A stretch of 18,630 nt of DNA, taken from RHKX01 sp035759925. Lineage in GTDB: Bacteria > Actinomycetota > Thermoleophilia > Solirubrobacterales > 70-9. This document shows positions 8,401 through 13,965 of this stretch, one piece after another. The stretch's first letter is position 1. Each line of letters starts with the position of its first letter. Both the position numbers and the translations under genes were made by a program. The stretch covers positions 1-18,630 of the forward strand of contig DASTTY010000103.1 in the NCBI GenBank assembly GCA_035759925.1, given 5' to 3'. The notes beneath the pieces were generated by a model. That model searched no databases. It was not told where the DNA came from and was given only the letters and a program-made list of their open reading frames with translations.

Positions 8401-8654
8401 CAGGTCTCGATCCAGACCTCCTCGAACGAGCCGCCGACCAGCTCGGCGACGCGGTCGCGGAGCCGCGTCCGGTTGGCGGTGGTCCGGCTCAGCAGGATGA
8501 TCCGCTCGACGGTGACCCCGGAGCCGGCCAGGGCCGCCGCCTTGCGGGCCAGCAGCTCGGTCCGGCCCGAGCCCGCCGTACCGAGGACGAGGGCCGAGCC
8601 GGATTCGATCGCGAGCGCCCGCGCGAAGCCGTCGTCGGTCTGCGATCCCTCCAT
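5460..8654 (-). CDS. UvrD/AdnA-like helicase fused to a Fe-S PD-(D/E)XK (RecB-type) nuclease
   Basis: This 1064-residue protein has an N-terminal SF1A motor and a C-terminal nuclease, the architecture of mycobacterial AdnA/AdnB, which resect double-strand breaks for recombination. Motor motifs: Walker A GTAGSGRT 25-32 with Arg31 where Lys is expected; DELED 236-240; DPDQ 263-266; SRRS 297-300; VKGMDF 590-595; and the motif VI-like SRA near 647-649. Nuclease: SASDVDLYLTCP with C833; H860; D952 in GGRVDRVD; D966 and K968 in IDYKTG; Q983 and Y987; and the Fe-S cysteines C1050, C1053 and C1059, which complete the four-Cys set with C833. The nuclease looks intact while the motor looks weakened. 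The ATG at 8654 is set by a -10 element 7 nt upstream; a longer open frame upstream is antisense to the next gene. No partner subunit gene is adjacent. Confidence 0.9.
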   Translation of the reverse strand: MEGSQTDDGFARALAIESGSALVLGTAGSGRTELLARKAAALAGSGVTVERIILLSRTTANRTRLRDRVAELVGGSFEEVWIETWSGLGERLLRDYSLEAGIDPFFEVAAPADRLALLLDRLDELPLRRHEIRGNPAGLLAGLLERIDALKAEGIGPADLRDRARAAERGAGGRSEREVALRELEFADLFDRHDAIMLELGMLDENELVLELGRVLTRHPDLSAALGHRFEWLLVDELEDAGRPQIASLPLIAPHGNVVAACDPDQGLRPGDGCGEAAALGFLRRFAEAERIALGPSRRSTGALAAAVGTAAGLVPASYRELLPAPAGRAGGNGSGDSAAVRFWSCANERAEAQAVAREIEHLIAAGESRPEDVCILTGASTRESRLVAAALEERNVPFRSSGSAAFFGRPEVRDAIAWLRALADPSDSAAVVRALTRPPVELRSVDLARCTTIARRRKLDMVSAVEAALESPQLPPPSRDRLRSFLKLYRAAAGAFDGLRADVFVRRLIERVGFRRHGLFAASPETAERLVNLSRLAELAAGWTRRRPDGSTRDFVRYLAAVGEAGQRFSRPAEPPPQGAVLLAEPEQVKGMDFERVYLLGLARGALRWGAERTGWIPEGLLEDERPPAEDVADALRARRGYLAASRAQSMIVLSHPREVRGAASAPSPLYESIRATLDGTEEAHEEELFGPAEGLHATYRMLRDEVLEASWRAGAALSEMRLDTAEDVNRAVARYFELLKLAALIQRPGSESERDAIAALNELIGRIATPEQLAELDRSALDEYVLDEGRDRTRRSEELASRAEPGLEAFLPKRGGGLALSASDVDLYLTCPLKYKFARVFAIPQEPTINQRFGILIHNVLERYHADEIRDVDAAGGDDGGLNRLLGLFEAGWRRTGFGFSDDELQYRDRAVAALARYHERHTAGAARPVWLERRFSFKIGETTIGGRVDRVDRHPDGSYELIDYKTGPPKAAADLADDLQIALYRVAARKAWDIEAADGSYWYVLDDEKVPAGGEPDAVERVERTVAEVAAGITGQDFEPRPSFEVCSWCDFRLICPASEA

Positions 8655-8661
8655 CGGCGCA

Positions 8662-8690
8662 ACGGTAGCGATGGCCGCGTTGGCCGCCAA
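8662..8690 (-). promoter_or_regulatory. leaderless promoter of the helicase-nuclease gene
   Basis: On the minus strand, TTGGCG (8690-8685), a 17-bp spacer, TACCGT (8667-8662), then 7 nt to the ATG at 8654. The spacing is right for a sigma-70/SigA promoter whose transcript starts at the start codon. The -35 shares its base at 8685 with the plus-strand -35. Confidence 0.6.
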
Positions 8691-8707
8691 GCGCCTGCCA
8701 ATACCAT
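8680..8707 (+). promoter_or_regulatory. leaderless promoter of the IMPase operon
   Basis: TTGGCC (8680-8685), a 16-bp spacer, TACCAT (8702-8707), then 7 nt to the GTG at 8715. Together with the minus-strand -35 it forms the 11-bp palindrome TTGGCCGCCAA (8680-8690). Confidence 0.6.
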
Positions 8708-8714
8708 TGCCCGC

Positions 8715-9554
8715 GTGGAGCGCGAGATCGATTGGCTCGATGCCTGCCGGCGGATGGCCGCCCGCCAGGCGGACCTGTTCGAGCGGACCCGCAGCATCGC
8801 CGAGCGAACCGAGTACGAGGGCCGCGGCGAGGGCGGCGACATGACCCTGAAGCTCGACCGCCAGTGCGAGGACATCGTCTTCGAGGAGCTCGAGCGGATC
8901 GCCGCGGCGGGGACGGCGCTCTCGGCCGTCAGCGAGGAGCGCGGCGAGGTGACGCTCGGCGGCGGCGAGGCCGCCCACCGGGTCGTCATCGATCCGATCG
9001 ACGGCTCGATGAACGTGCGCCGGACGATCCCCTCCCATTCGCTCTCGATCGCGGTCGCCGACGGCGACTCGATGGCCGATGTCCACTTCGGCTTCGTCCA
9101 CGACTTCGGAGCCGGCGAGGAGTTCTCGGCGGTCCGCGGCGACGGCGCCCGCCTCGACGGCATCCCGATCGATCCGCCCCGCGAGGAGATGCCGCTCGAG
9201 GTGGTCGGGCTCGAGTCCTCCGATCCGCGCTGGATCGTCGGCGCGATCGAGGACCTGCAGGGCAAGACCTACCGGATCCGCTCGATCGGCTCGATCGCGA
9301 TCACGCTCTCCTACGTCGCCACCGGGCGCTTCGACGGAATGCTCTCCGCTCGCGGCTGCCGCTCGGTCGACGCCGCGGCGGCGCAGCTCGTCGTCCGCGA
9401 GGCGGGCTGCGGGATCGCCTTCGTCGGCTACGGACTCAGCGACGCGGCGCTCGACCTCGAGACCCGCTACCCGGTCATCGCGGCCCGCTCGGGCGCCCAT
9501 CTCGAGATCGTGCTCGAAGCGCTCGAGGCGGGGATGGCCCGTCAGACCGACTGA
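8715..9554 (+). CDS. inositol monophosphatase / FBPase-like family phosphatase
   Basis: This 279-residue member of the Li-sensitive, Mg-dependent phosphatase superfamily carries the metal site: E74/E75 in VSEERG, DPIDGSMN 93-100, and D219 in the SVDAAAAQ segment that replaces the usual WDxAAG. A GEGGDMTLKLD segment near residues 39-48 resembles the phosphate-loop region of archaeal-type IMPase/FBPase enzymes. The substrate could be inositol 1-phosphate, fructose 1,6-bisphosphate or another sugar phosphate, and the sequence alone does not decide. The GTG start is favoured because a promoter with -10 TACCAT ends 7 nt before it; the open frame further upstream is antisense to the helicase gene. 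The next gene begins 8 bp after its stop, so the two form an operon. Confidence 0.88.
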   Translation: MEREIDWLDACRRMAARQADLFERTRSIAERTEYEGRGEGGDMTLKLDRQCEDIVFEELERIAAAGTALSAVSEERGEVTLGGGEAAHRVVIDPIDGSMNVRRTIPSHSLSIAVADGDSMADVHFGFVHDFGAGEEFSAVRGDGARLDGIPIDPPREEMPLEVVGLESSDPRWIVGAIEDLQGKTYRIRSIGSIAITLSYVATGRFDGMLSARGCRSVDAAAAQLVVREAGCGIAFVGYGLSDAALDLETRYPVIAARSGAHLEIVLEALEAGMARQTD

Positions 9555-9562
9555 CGGCGCCC

Positions 9563-10615
9563 GTGACCGAGCTCGTCGACTGGACGCTGGCACGGCGGAT
9601 CGCCTCGACCGGGATCGGCGAGCGCGGTCCGACGATGCGCGGGGCGCCCGACCTCGCCGCCGCCGGCGAGCGGGCGAGCGCCGCCGTCCGTGGCTATACC
9701 GGCCTCGATCCACGCGAGCCGCTGCCCGCGCCGGAATGGATCAGCCGCCGCGATTGGATCGACGTCAACCTCGCATCGGTCCGCGAGATCACTGCCGTAG
9801 CAGCCACCCGCCTCGGGGATGCAGCGGAGCGGCAGCCGCTCGCGGCGGTGGCCGGCCGCGTCCTCGCGGTCGAGATCGGCGCCCTGCTCGGCTTCGCTGC
9901 GCGCCACGTCCTCGGCCAGTACGAGTACCCGCTGCTCGGCGGCGAGCGGGCGCCGCGGCTGCTCTTCGTCGGCGAGAACATCGATGTCGCCGCGGCCCAG
10001 CTCGCCGCGAAGCCGGATCCGGTCCTCGACTGGATCGCCCTTCACGAGACGACCCACTCCGTCCAGTTCGCGGCGGCGCCGTGGCTGCGCGCCCACGTCG
10101 GCGGGCTGGCGCGAACGCTGCTCGCCGAGGCGCCGGTCCGGCTCCCCGTCGCCGAGATCCTCGCCCGGGCCCGGGAGGTCGCGACGAGCGATCCGCGGCA
10201 GACGTTCGAGGAGATCCGGGGCTCCGATCCGGTCTCGCTGCTGGCGCCGGCCGAGTCGCTCACGACGATCAACAGCCTCCAGGCGGTGATGGCCTCGGTC
10301 GAGGGCTACGCCGAGCACGTCATGGACGCTGCCGCCGGCAACCTCGGGGCGGCGATCGCCGAGCTTCGTGCCGGCCTCGACGCGCGGCGGCGGAACCGCA
10401 GCGTCCCGGTGCGGATCCTCTCGTGGCTGTTCGGATTCGAGCTGAAGCTGCGCCAGTACGAGCAGGGGAAGCGCTTCTGCGATGCGGTCGTCGCCACCGC
10501 CGGGATCGCCGGCCTGAACGGCGCCTGGGAGCGACCGGAGGCGCTGCCGGACCGGGGCGAGCTGACCGATCCGGACGCGTGGATCGAGCGCGTCCTCGCC
10601 CCCGCGGTTGCCTGA
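9563..10615 (+). CDS. zinc-dependent metalloprotease-like protein (DUF2342 / zincin_2 type)
   Basis: This 350-residue protein has a zincin motif, HETTH, at 161-165 (context DWIALHETTHSVQF), and a downstream EGYAEHVMD at 247-255 whose Glu could be the third metal ligand. The layout fits the actinobacterial DUF2342 family, part of which is annotated as F420-biosynthesis-associated because of its phylogenetic distribution. Protease activity is an assumption for most members, and no F420 gene lies in this window. No signal peptide or membrane segment is seen, so it is likely cytoplasmic. The GTG start lies 8 bp after the IMPase stop, so the genes are probably co-transcribed from 8680-8707. A weak 6-bp hairpin (GCCTGA/TCAGGC, 10610-10625) spans its stop. 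Confidence 0.87.
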   Translation: MTELVDWTLARRIASTGIGERGPTMRGAPDLAAAGERASAAVRGYTGLDPREPLPAPEWISRRDWIDVNLASVREITAVAATRLGDAAERQPLAAVAGRVLAVEIGALLGFAARHVLGQYEYPLLGGERAPRLLFVGENIDVAAAQLAAKPDPVLDWIALHETTHSVQFAAAPWLRAHVGGLARTLLAEAPVRLPVAEILARAREVATSDPRQTFEEIRGSDPVSLLAPAESLTTINSLQAVMASVEGYAEHVMDAAAGNLGAAIAELRAGLDARRRNRSVPVRILSWLFGFELKLRQYEQGKRFCDAVVATAGIAGLNGAWERPEALPDRGELTDPDAWIERVLAPAVA

Positions 10616-10643
10616 CGAGTCAGGCTCCACCGGTTCACGCGAC

Positions 10644-10659
10644 TGTGACGAGGCTCACA
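10644..10659. promoter_or_regulatory. CRP-type operator, perfect TGTGA-N6-TCACA
   Basis: TGTGACGAGGCTCACA is a perfect match to the CRP/FNR-family cAMP-receptor consensus, with the dyad extending one base on each side (CTGTGA/TCACAG, 10643-10660). Mycobacterial and other actinobacterial CRP homologues use the same half-sites. Its centre (10651.5) lies about 70 bp upstream of the start predicted from the TACACT -10, a position compatible with class I activation. A second short dyad, TAACC-G-GGTTA, lies at 10669-10679. Confidence 0.7.
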
Positions 10660-10710
10660 GCCGTGCTGTAACCGGGTTAGCGGTCGCGTGTAAGAACATG
10701 CGTTCGGTGC

Positions 10711-10716
10711 TACACT
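10711..10716 (+). promoter_or_regulatory. -10 element of the basic-protein gene, with leader hairpin
   Basis: TACACT fits TANNNT. The best spaced -35 region (10687-10693) is a poor match, as expected for an activator-dependent promoter. The predicted transcript starts near 10723 and immediately forms the small hairpin TCCTTA-GTTT-TAAGGA (10724-10739). The 10690-10800 stretch is markedly more AT-rich than the rest of the window. Confidence 0.5.
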
Positions 10717-10796
10717 TCGAACATCCTTAGTTTTAAGGAACTTAGATTGGGCACCACTTTCCAGAACCCACGAAGCCAGAGGGGATGAGAACTCGA

Positions 10797-11432
10797 ATGG
10801 CAACCACAACCAACAGCAGCGCCCGCTCGAAGAGCGCGGCCCGCAGCAAGTCCAAGTCGACCGCGAAGGCCCAGGCCACCAAGACCCGGACCTCGGCCCG
10901 CAAGACCGCCGCGTCCGCGAAGCGGGGCGCCCAGCGCACCGAGGCCACGGCGAAGAGCTCGGCCGACGCGACCGCCCGCGAGGCGGAGGGCACCCTCAAC
11001 CAGGCCCGTGCCGGCGTCAACGCCGCCGGTGACTACGTCGTCGCCGCCGCCGAGACCGCGATCGACATCCCGGTCGGCGCCGCGCTGACGGCCGCCGAGC
11101 GGCTCAACGAGATCAGCGACCGGCTGAACACGCCGAGCAAGCGCGAGGTCCAGGTCCGCCGGGTCCGCACGCAGCTCCGCCGTGAGCTCAACAAGGTCGA
11201 GCGCCGCGGCGGCAGCGCCCGCAAGCGCGCGGTCCAGCGCGCCAAGCGCACCCGCAACCAGGTCGAGCGCGAGGCCAAGAAGGCCCGCCGCGAGGTCAAG
11301 AAGGCCCGCACGCAGGTCGAGCGCGAGGTCAAGGCACGGCGCCGCGACGCGGAGTCGACGCTGAAGACCAACCGCAACGAGGCCGAGAAGCGCGTTCGCG
11401 AGGTCAGCGAGCGGGTCCGCGCGCTGGTCTGA
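10797..11432 (+). CDS. Lys/Arg/Ala-rich helical protein, histone H1- or HbhA/phasin-like
   Basis: I do not recognise a named family. From the ATG at 10797 the product has 211 residues (215 from the ATG at 10785). Numbered from the longer form, residues 6-60 are a low-complexity Ser/Thr/Ala/Lys/Arg tail like histone H1 tails. Residues 61-120 form a less charged amphipathic segment (AGDYVVAAAETAIDIPVGAALTAAERL is inside it) resembling phasin or HbhA-type helices. Residues 120-213 are a strongly basic predicted coiled coil with repeated VERE, KKAR and EVK units. It may bind nucleic acid, polyphosphate, a lipid droplet surface or the envelope; sequence alone cannot choose. A purine-rich AGAGGGG (10778-10784) lies 12 nt before the 10797 ATG but directly abuts the 10785 ATG, favouring the shorter form. 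A CRP-type site lies upstream and a structured RNA lies downstream. Confidence 0.82.
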   Translation: MATTTNSSARSKSAARSKSKSTAKAQATKTRTSARKTAASAKRGAQRTEATAKSSADATAREAEGTLNQARAGVNAAGDYVVAAAETAIDIPVGAALTAAERLNEISDRLNTPSKREVQVRRVRTQLRRELNKVERRGGSARKRAVQRAKRTRNQVEREAKKARREVKKARTQVEREVKARRRDAESTLKTNRNEAEKRVREVSERVRALV

Positions 11433-11442
11433 GGACCACTTA

Positions 11443-11598
11443 GCCCGGATGCCGGGTCGCGGGACACCGCGACCCATGAGAGGAAGCATCCGGAGGGATC
11501 TGCCCGCACTCATATCTCGCGGGTAGACACGGGGGGCTTCGGCCTCCCACCTCTCCTCCCCGACCAGCGGGCTCCTCAGTGGGCCCGCTGGTCTTTTT
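11443..11598 (+). ncRNA. candidate structured RNA (3' UTR-derived or independent sRNA)
   Basis: A run of perfect or near-perfect stems follows the basic-protein stop. P1: CCGGATGC (11445-11452) with GCATCCGG (11486-11493). P1 encloses P2: GGGTCGCGG (11454-11462), GACA loop, CCGCGACCC (11467-11475). P3: TCTGCCCGC (11499-11507) with GCGGGTAGA (11519-11527), one G-U, 11-nt loop. P4: GGGGGGC-TTCG-GCCTCCC (11531-11548), a UUCG tetraloop. It ends in the terminator at 11562-11598. A purine bulge containing GAGAGG (11478-11483) can pair with CCTCTC (11550-11555) in the pyrimidine-rich linker 11550-11561. No clear internal promoter is seen, so it may be the 3' UTR of the basic-protein mRNA. I could not match it to SRP RNA, 6C RNA or a known riboswitch. 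Confidence 0.55.
11562..11598 (+). terminator. Rho-independent terminator
   Basis: A perfect 11-bp stem, GACCAGCGGGC (11562-11572) with GCCCGCTGGTC (11583-11593), has a 10-nt loop and is followed directly by TTTTT (11594-11598). It ends the basic-protein transcript and the structured RNA, and isolates mrp. Confidence 0.93.
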
Positions 11599-11704
11599 CT
11601 TCCCCCAGATCATGGCCAATGGCCCGCCCCGCCTGGTCCCTCGCTCAGGCACCACCGGGCGCCGTCAATCGGGCGCCCTCCCCACTGCGCCCGTTCCGCG
11701 GGTG

Positions 11705-11761
11705 GCGTGGGGGCGTGCCGACTCGGCCGTGCGTGAGCACGGCCGAGCGGTACCCCCCGCG
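11705..11761 (+). promoter_or_regulatory. long hairpin in the region upstream of mrp
   Basis: A perfect 11-bp stem, CTCGGCCGTGC (11722-11732) with GCACGGCCGAG (11737-11747), is closed by a GTGA (GNRA-type) loop. Outside an internal A it continues with CCG/CGG (11718-11720, 11748-11750) and, across a small internal loop, GGGGG/CCCCC (11709-11713, 11753-11757). A further 7-bp hairpin (GGGCGCC 11657-11663 with GGCGCCC 11672-11678) lies upstream. No T-tract follows. It is probably a leader RNA structure of mrp, but no promoter could be placed. Confidence 0.5.
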
Positions 11762-11825
11762 ACAGGACCCGCGGCCACCAACCCCACACGGAGGGCGCCG
11801 CAGCAACTTTGAGAAGATGACCCCG

Positions 11826-12992
11826 ATGGCTGTACCGACCGAAGAACAGGTGACCGAGGCCCTTCGATCCGTGATCGACCCCGAGCTGCGCCGCTCGATC
11901 GTCGAGCTCGAGATGGTGCGATCGATCGAGATCCATCCGGAGGGGCGGGTCGACGTCGTCGTCTCGCTGACGACGCCCGGCTGTCCGATCCGGGCCCAGT
12001 TCGAGCGGGCGGTCGCCGAGAACGTCGGCAAGCTCGAGGGGGTGACGAGCGTCGGCGTCGGCTTCGATGTCCTCTCCGACAGCGAGAAGCAGGGGCTCCA
12101 GCAGAAGCTCGGCCGGCCCGGCGGCCTCCCCGAGGGCGCCCTCGCCCAGGTCAAGAACGTGATCTGCGTCGCCTCCGGCAAGGGCGGCGTCGGCAAGTCG
12201 ACGATGACCGCGAACCTGGCGGCGGCGCTGACCGCGGAGGGCAAGTCGGCCGGGGCGCTCGACTGCGACGTCTACGGCTACTCGATCCCGAGGATGCTCG
12301 GCGTCAACAACCGGCCCGAGGTCAACGCCGAGCGCAAGATCCTCCCGATCGAGTCGCCGAGCGGGGTCAAGGTGATGTCGATCGGCTTCTTCGTCGAGGA
12401 GAACGCCGCCGTCGTCTGGCGCGGACCGATGCTCCACAAGGCGATCCAGCAGTTCCTCGAGGACGTCGACTGGGGCGAGCTCGACTACCTGCTGCTCGAT
12501 CTGCCGCCCGGGACCGGCGACGTCTCGATGACGCTCGCCCAGCTCCTTCCGCAGGCGCGGATCCTGATCGTGACGACGCCGCAGCCGGCCGCCCAGACCG
12601 TCGCCGCGCGGGCCGCCGAGATGGCCGCCAAGGTCGATCTCGAGCTACTCGGCGTGATCGAGAACATGTCCGGCTTCACCGCTCCCGACGGGCAGCGATT
12701 CACGATCTTCGGCGAGGGCGGCGGCCAGACGCTCGCCGACGAGCTCGACGTGCCGCTGCTCGGCAAGGTGCCGCTCGAGGAGGCGCTGCGCGAGCACTCC
12801 GACGCCGGCGACCCGCTCGCGATATCCGAGCCCGACGCGGCGGCTTCGATCGCGATCCGGGAGGCCGCGCGCGGGATCATCGCCGCGACGCCCGTCGAGC
12901 TGCCGCTGATGCAGGCCGTCGCCGCCGACATGCCCGCGGCTCCGGCGCCGCTCGGCGGCACCGAGCTTCCGGTCGTCCAGGCCGGAGGCTGA
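11826..12992 (+). CDS. mrp: Mrp/ApbC-family P-loop ATPase, iron-sulfur cluster carrier
   Basis: This 388-residue protein (391 from the ATG at 11817) has an N-terminal MIP18/DUF59-like domain (about 5-85, with C53 in TPGCPIR). A ParA/MinD-type domain follows, with deviant Walker A GKGGVGKST 118-126, DCDVYGYSIPRMLG near 146-159 and DLPPGTGD 225-232. Family members bind and transfer 4Fe-4S clusters between subunits of a dimer. The usual ENMSxFxCPxCG motif reads ENMSGFTAPDGQ here (279-290), so both bridging cysteines are absent. A variable Ala/Pro-rich C-terminal tail follows. Starts at 11817 and 11826 are both possible; GAGAAG (11811-11816) lies 9 nt before the second and abuts the first, so I prefer the second. 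It is convergent with the PAP2 gene. Confidence 0.92.
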   Translation: MAVPTEEQVTEALRSVIDPELRRSIVELEMVRSIEIHPEGRVDVVVSLTTPGCPIRAQFERAVAENVGKLEGVTSVGVGFDVLSDSEKQGLQQKLGRPGGLPEGALAQVKNVICVASGKGGVGKSTMTANLAAALTAEGKSAGALDCDVYGYSIPRMLGVNNRPEVNAERKILPIESPSGVKVMSIGFFVEENAAVVWRGPMLHKAIQQFLEDVDWGELDYLLLDLPPGTGDVSMTLAQLLPQARILIVTTPQPAAQTVAARAAEMAAKVDLELLGVIENMSGFTAPDGQRFTIFGEGGGQTLADELDVPLLGKVPLEEALREHSDAGDPLAISEPDAAASIAIREAARGIIAATPVELPLMQAVAADMPAAPAPLGGTELPVVQAGG

Positions 12993-12996
12993 CCGG

Positions 12997-13015
12997 CCGG
13001 CGGCTCGGCCGCCGG
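12997..13015. terminator. possible bidirectional terminator hairpin
   Basis: CCGGCGGC-TCG-GCCGCCGG is a perfect 8-bp stem lying in the 25-bp gap between the convergent mrp and PAP2 stop codons. It lacks a T-tract on either strand, so termination is suggested mainly by position. Confidence 0.45.
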
Positions 13016-13017
13016 AT

Positions 13018-13965
13018 CTACACGGGCGGGCGGCGCGGCTCCTCGGCGGCGAGCATCGTGCCCGCGAGCGTCAGCGTCGCCGCGAGCCCGCAGACGACGA
13101 TCGCGAGCGCGGAGAGCAGGAAGCCGGCGCTGGTGCTCGTCCACGGGATCCCCCGGTAGCTGAGCGCGGCGAGCGCGAACAGCCCGAGGCCCCCGAGCGC
13201 CAGCGCGAGCAGGCCGAGCTCGGTCGTCCCGATCCGGATCCGCGGAAGCGGGATCCGGCGGCCGTGTCGCTCGTCCCTGTCGGCGGGGTCGGGAAAGGCG
13301 TGGCTGATCGCGGCGAAGGCCGCACCGACGGCGATCACGACGAGGAAGGCGCCGACGGCGTCGCTCGGGCGGTGCCAGCCGGCGGCCACCACGGCGACGC
13401 CGAACGCCGAGCCGAACAGCCCGGCGCCGACGGCGGTCGGGACCAGCAGGCGACGCGGCACCACGAGCATCGCCGCGACCGCCACCGCCATCCCGACCGT
13501 CGTGTGTCCGGAGGGATAGGAGTTGTCGAAGATGAAGCTGGTGACGAGGTTGGGGCGCTCGAGCAGCCAGTGCTTGAGGATCTCGGTGGCGAGAACGGAG
13601 ACTCCGATCGAGGCTGCCGCGAAGATCGCCAGCCGCGGCCTGCGACGGACCACCGCGACGGCGGCGACCAGGACGACGGCGAGCAGCAGCGAGCCGATCG
13701 AGACGATCCGCAGGAAGCTGTCCGCCTGCGCGGCCCGCGAGGCGAAGAAGTCGTGGCCCACGAAGGAGTGCTCATCGAGGCGCTGGCCCCAGTAGGTCCG
13801 GACGACGAGCAGGTAGAGGACGACGACCGCCGCGGCGGACGCGAACGCGAGGACGACGAGGCCTCGCGGCAGCCGTGCGGCCGATCCGCCCCTCTCCGGG
13901 GCGCCGCCGCGGCTACTTGCTCGCGAAGTAGTCGGCGTTGAGCTGGGCGAAGTGCGCCCACTCAC
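13018..13965 (-). CDS. PAP2-superfamily membrane phosphatase
   Basis: This 315-residue integral membrane protein has the acid phosphatase/PAP2 motifs: K131...R137-P138 (KHWLLERP), YPSGH 150-154, and a third motif AAGWHRPSD with H198 and D202. The usual Arg of motif 3 (SR-x5-H) is replaced by Val, giving the AAGWHRPSD variant. Six or more membrane segments are predicted, including two after the catalytic core (about 250-270 and 280-305). Likely substrates are lipid phosphates such as undecaprenyl pyrophosphate or phosphatidic acid; this is a family-level guess. The only usual start codon is a GTG at 13965 inside the ferredoxin gene, giving a 53-bp overlap in a different frame and a Ser/Thr-rich N-terminus of about 30 residues. 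A non-canonical start after 13913 is also possible. Confidence 0.87.
   Translation of the reverse strand: MSGRTSPSSTPTTSRASSRGGAPERGGSAARLPRGLVVLAFASAAAVVVLYLLVVRTYWGQRLDEHSFVGHDFFASRAAQADSFLRIVSIGSLLLAVVLVAAVAVVRRRPRLAIFAAASIGVSVLATEILKHWLLERPNLVTSFIFDNSYPSGHTTVGMAVAVAAMLVVPRRLLVPTAVGAGLFGSAFGVAVVAAGWHRPSDAVGAFLVVIAVGAAFAAISHAFPDPADRDERHGRRIPLPRIRIGTTELGLLALALGGLGLFALAALSYRGIPWTSTSAGFLLSALAIVVCGLAATLTLAGTMLAAEEPRRPPV

Noticed and set aside
11443..11598. SRP (4.5S) RNA, 6C RNA or ydaO-type riboswitch as identity of the structured region
   Set aside because: The GGAAGCA piece is not in the SRP apical-loop context, there are no C6 loops as in 6C RNA, and no riboswitch core I know is present. 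It is left as an unassigned RNA.
11610..11812. Small plus and minus open frames between the terminator and mrp
   Set aside because: They have no start with SD or -10 support and no recognisable sequence, and they overlap perfect hairpins better explained as RNA structure.
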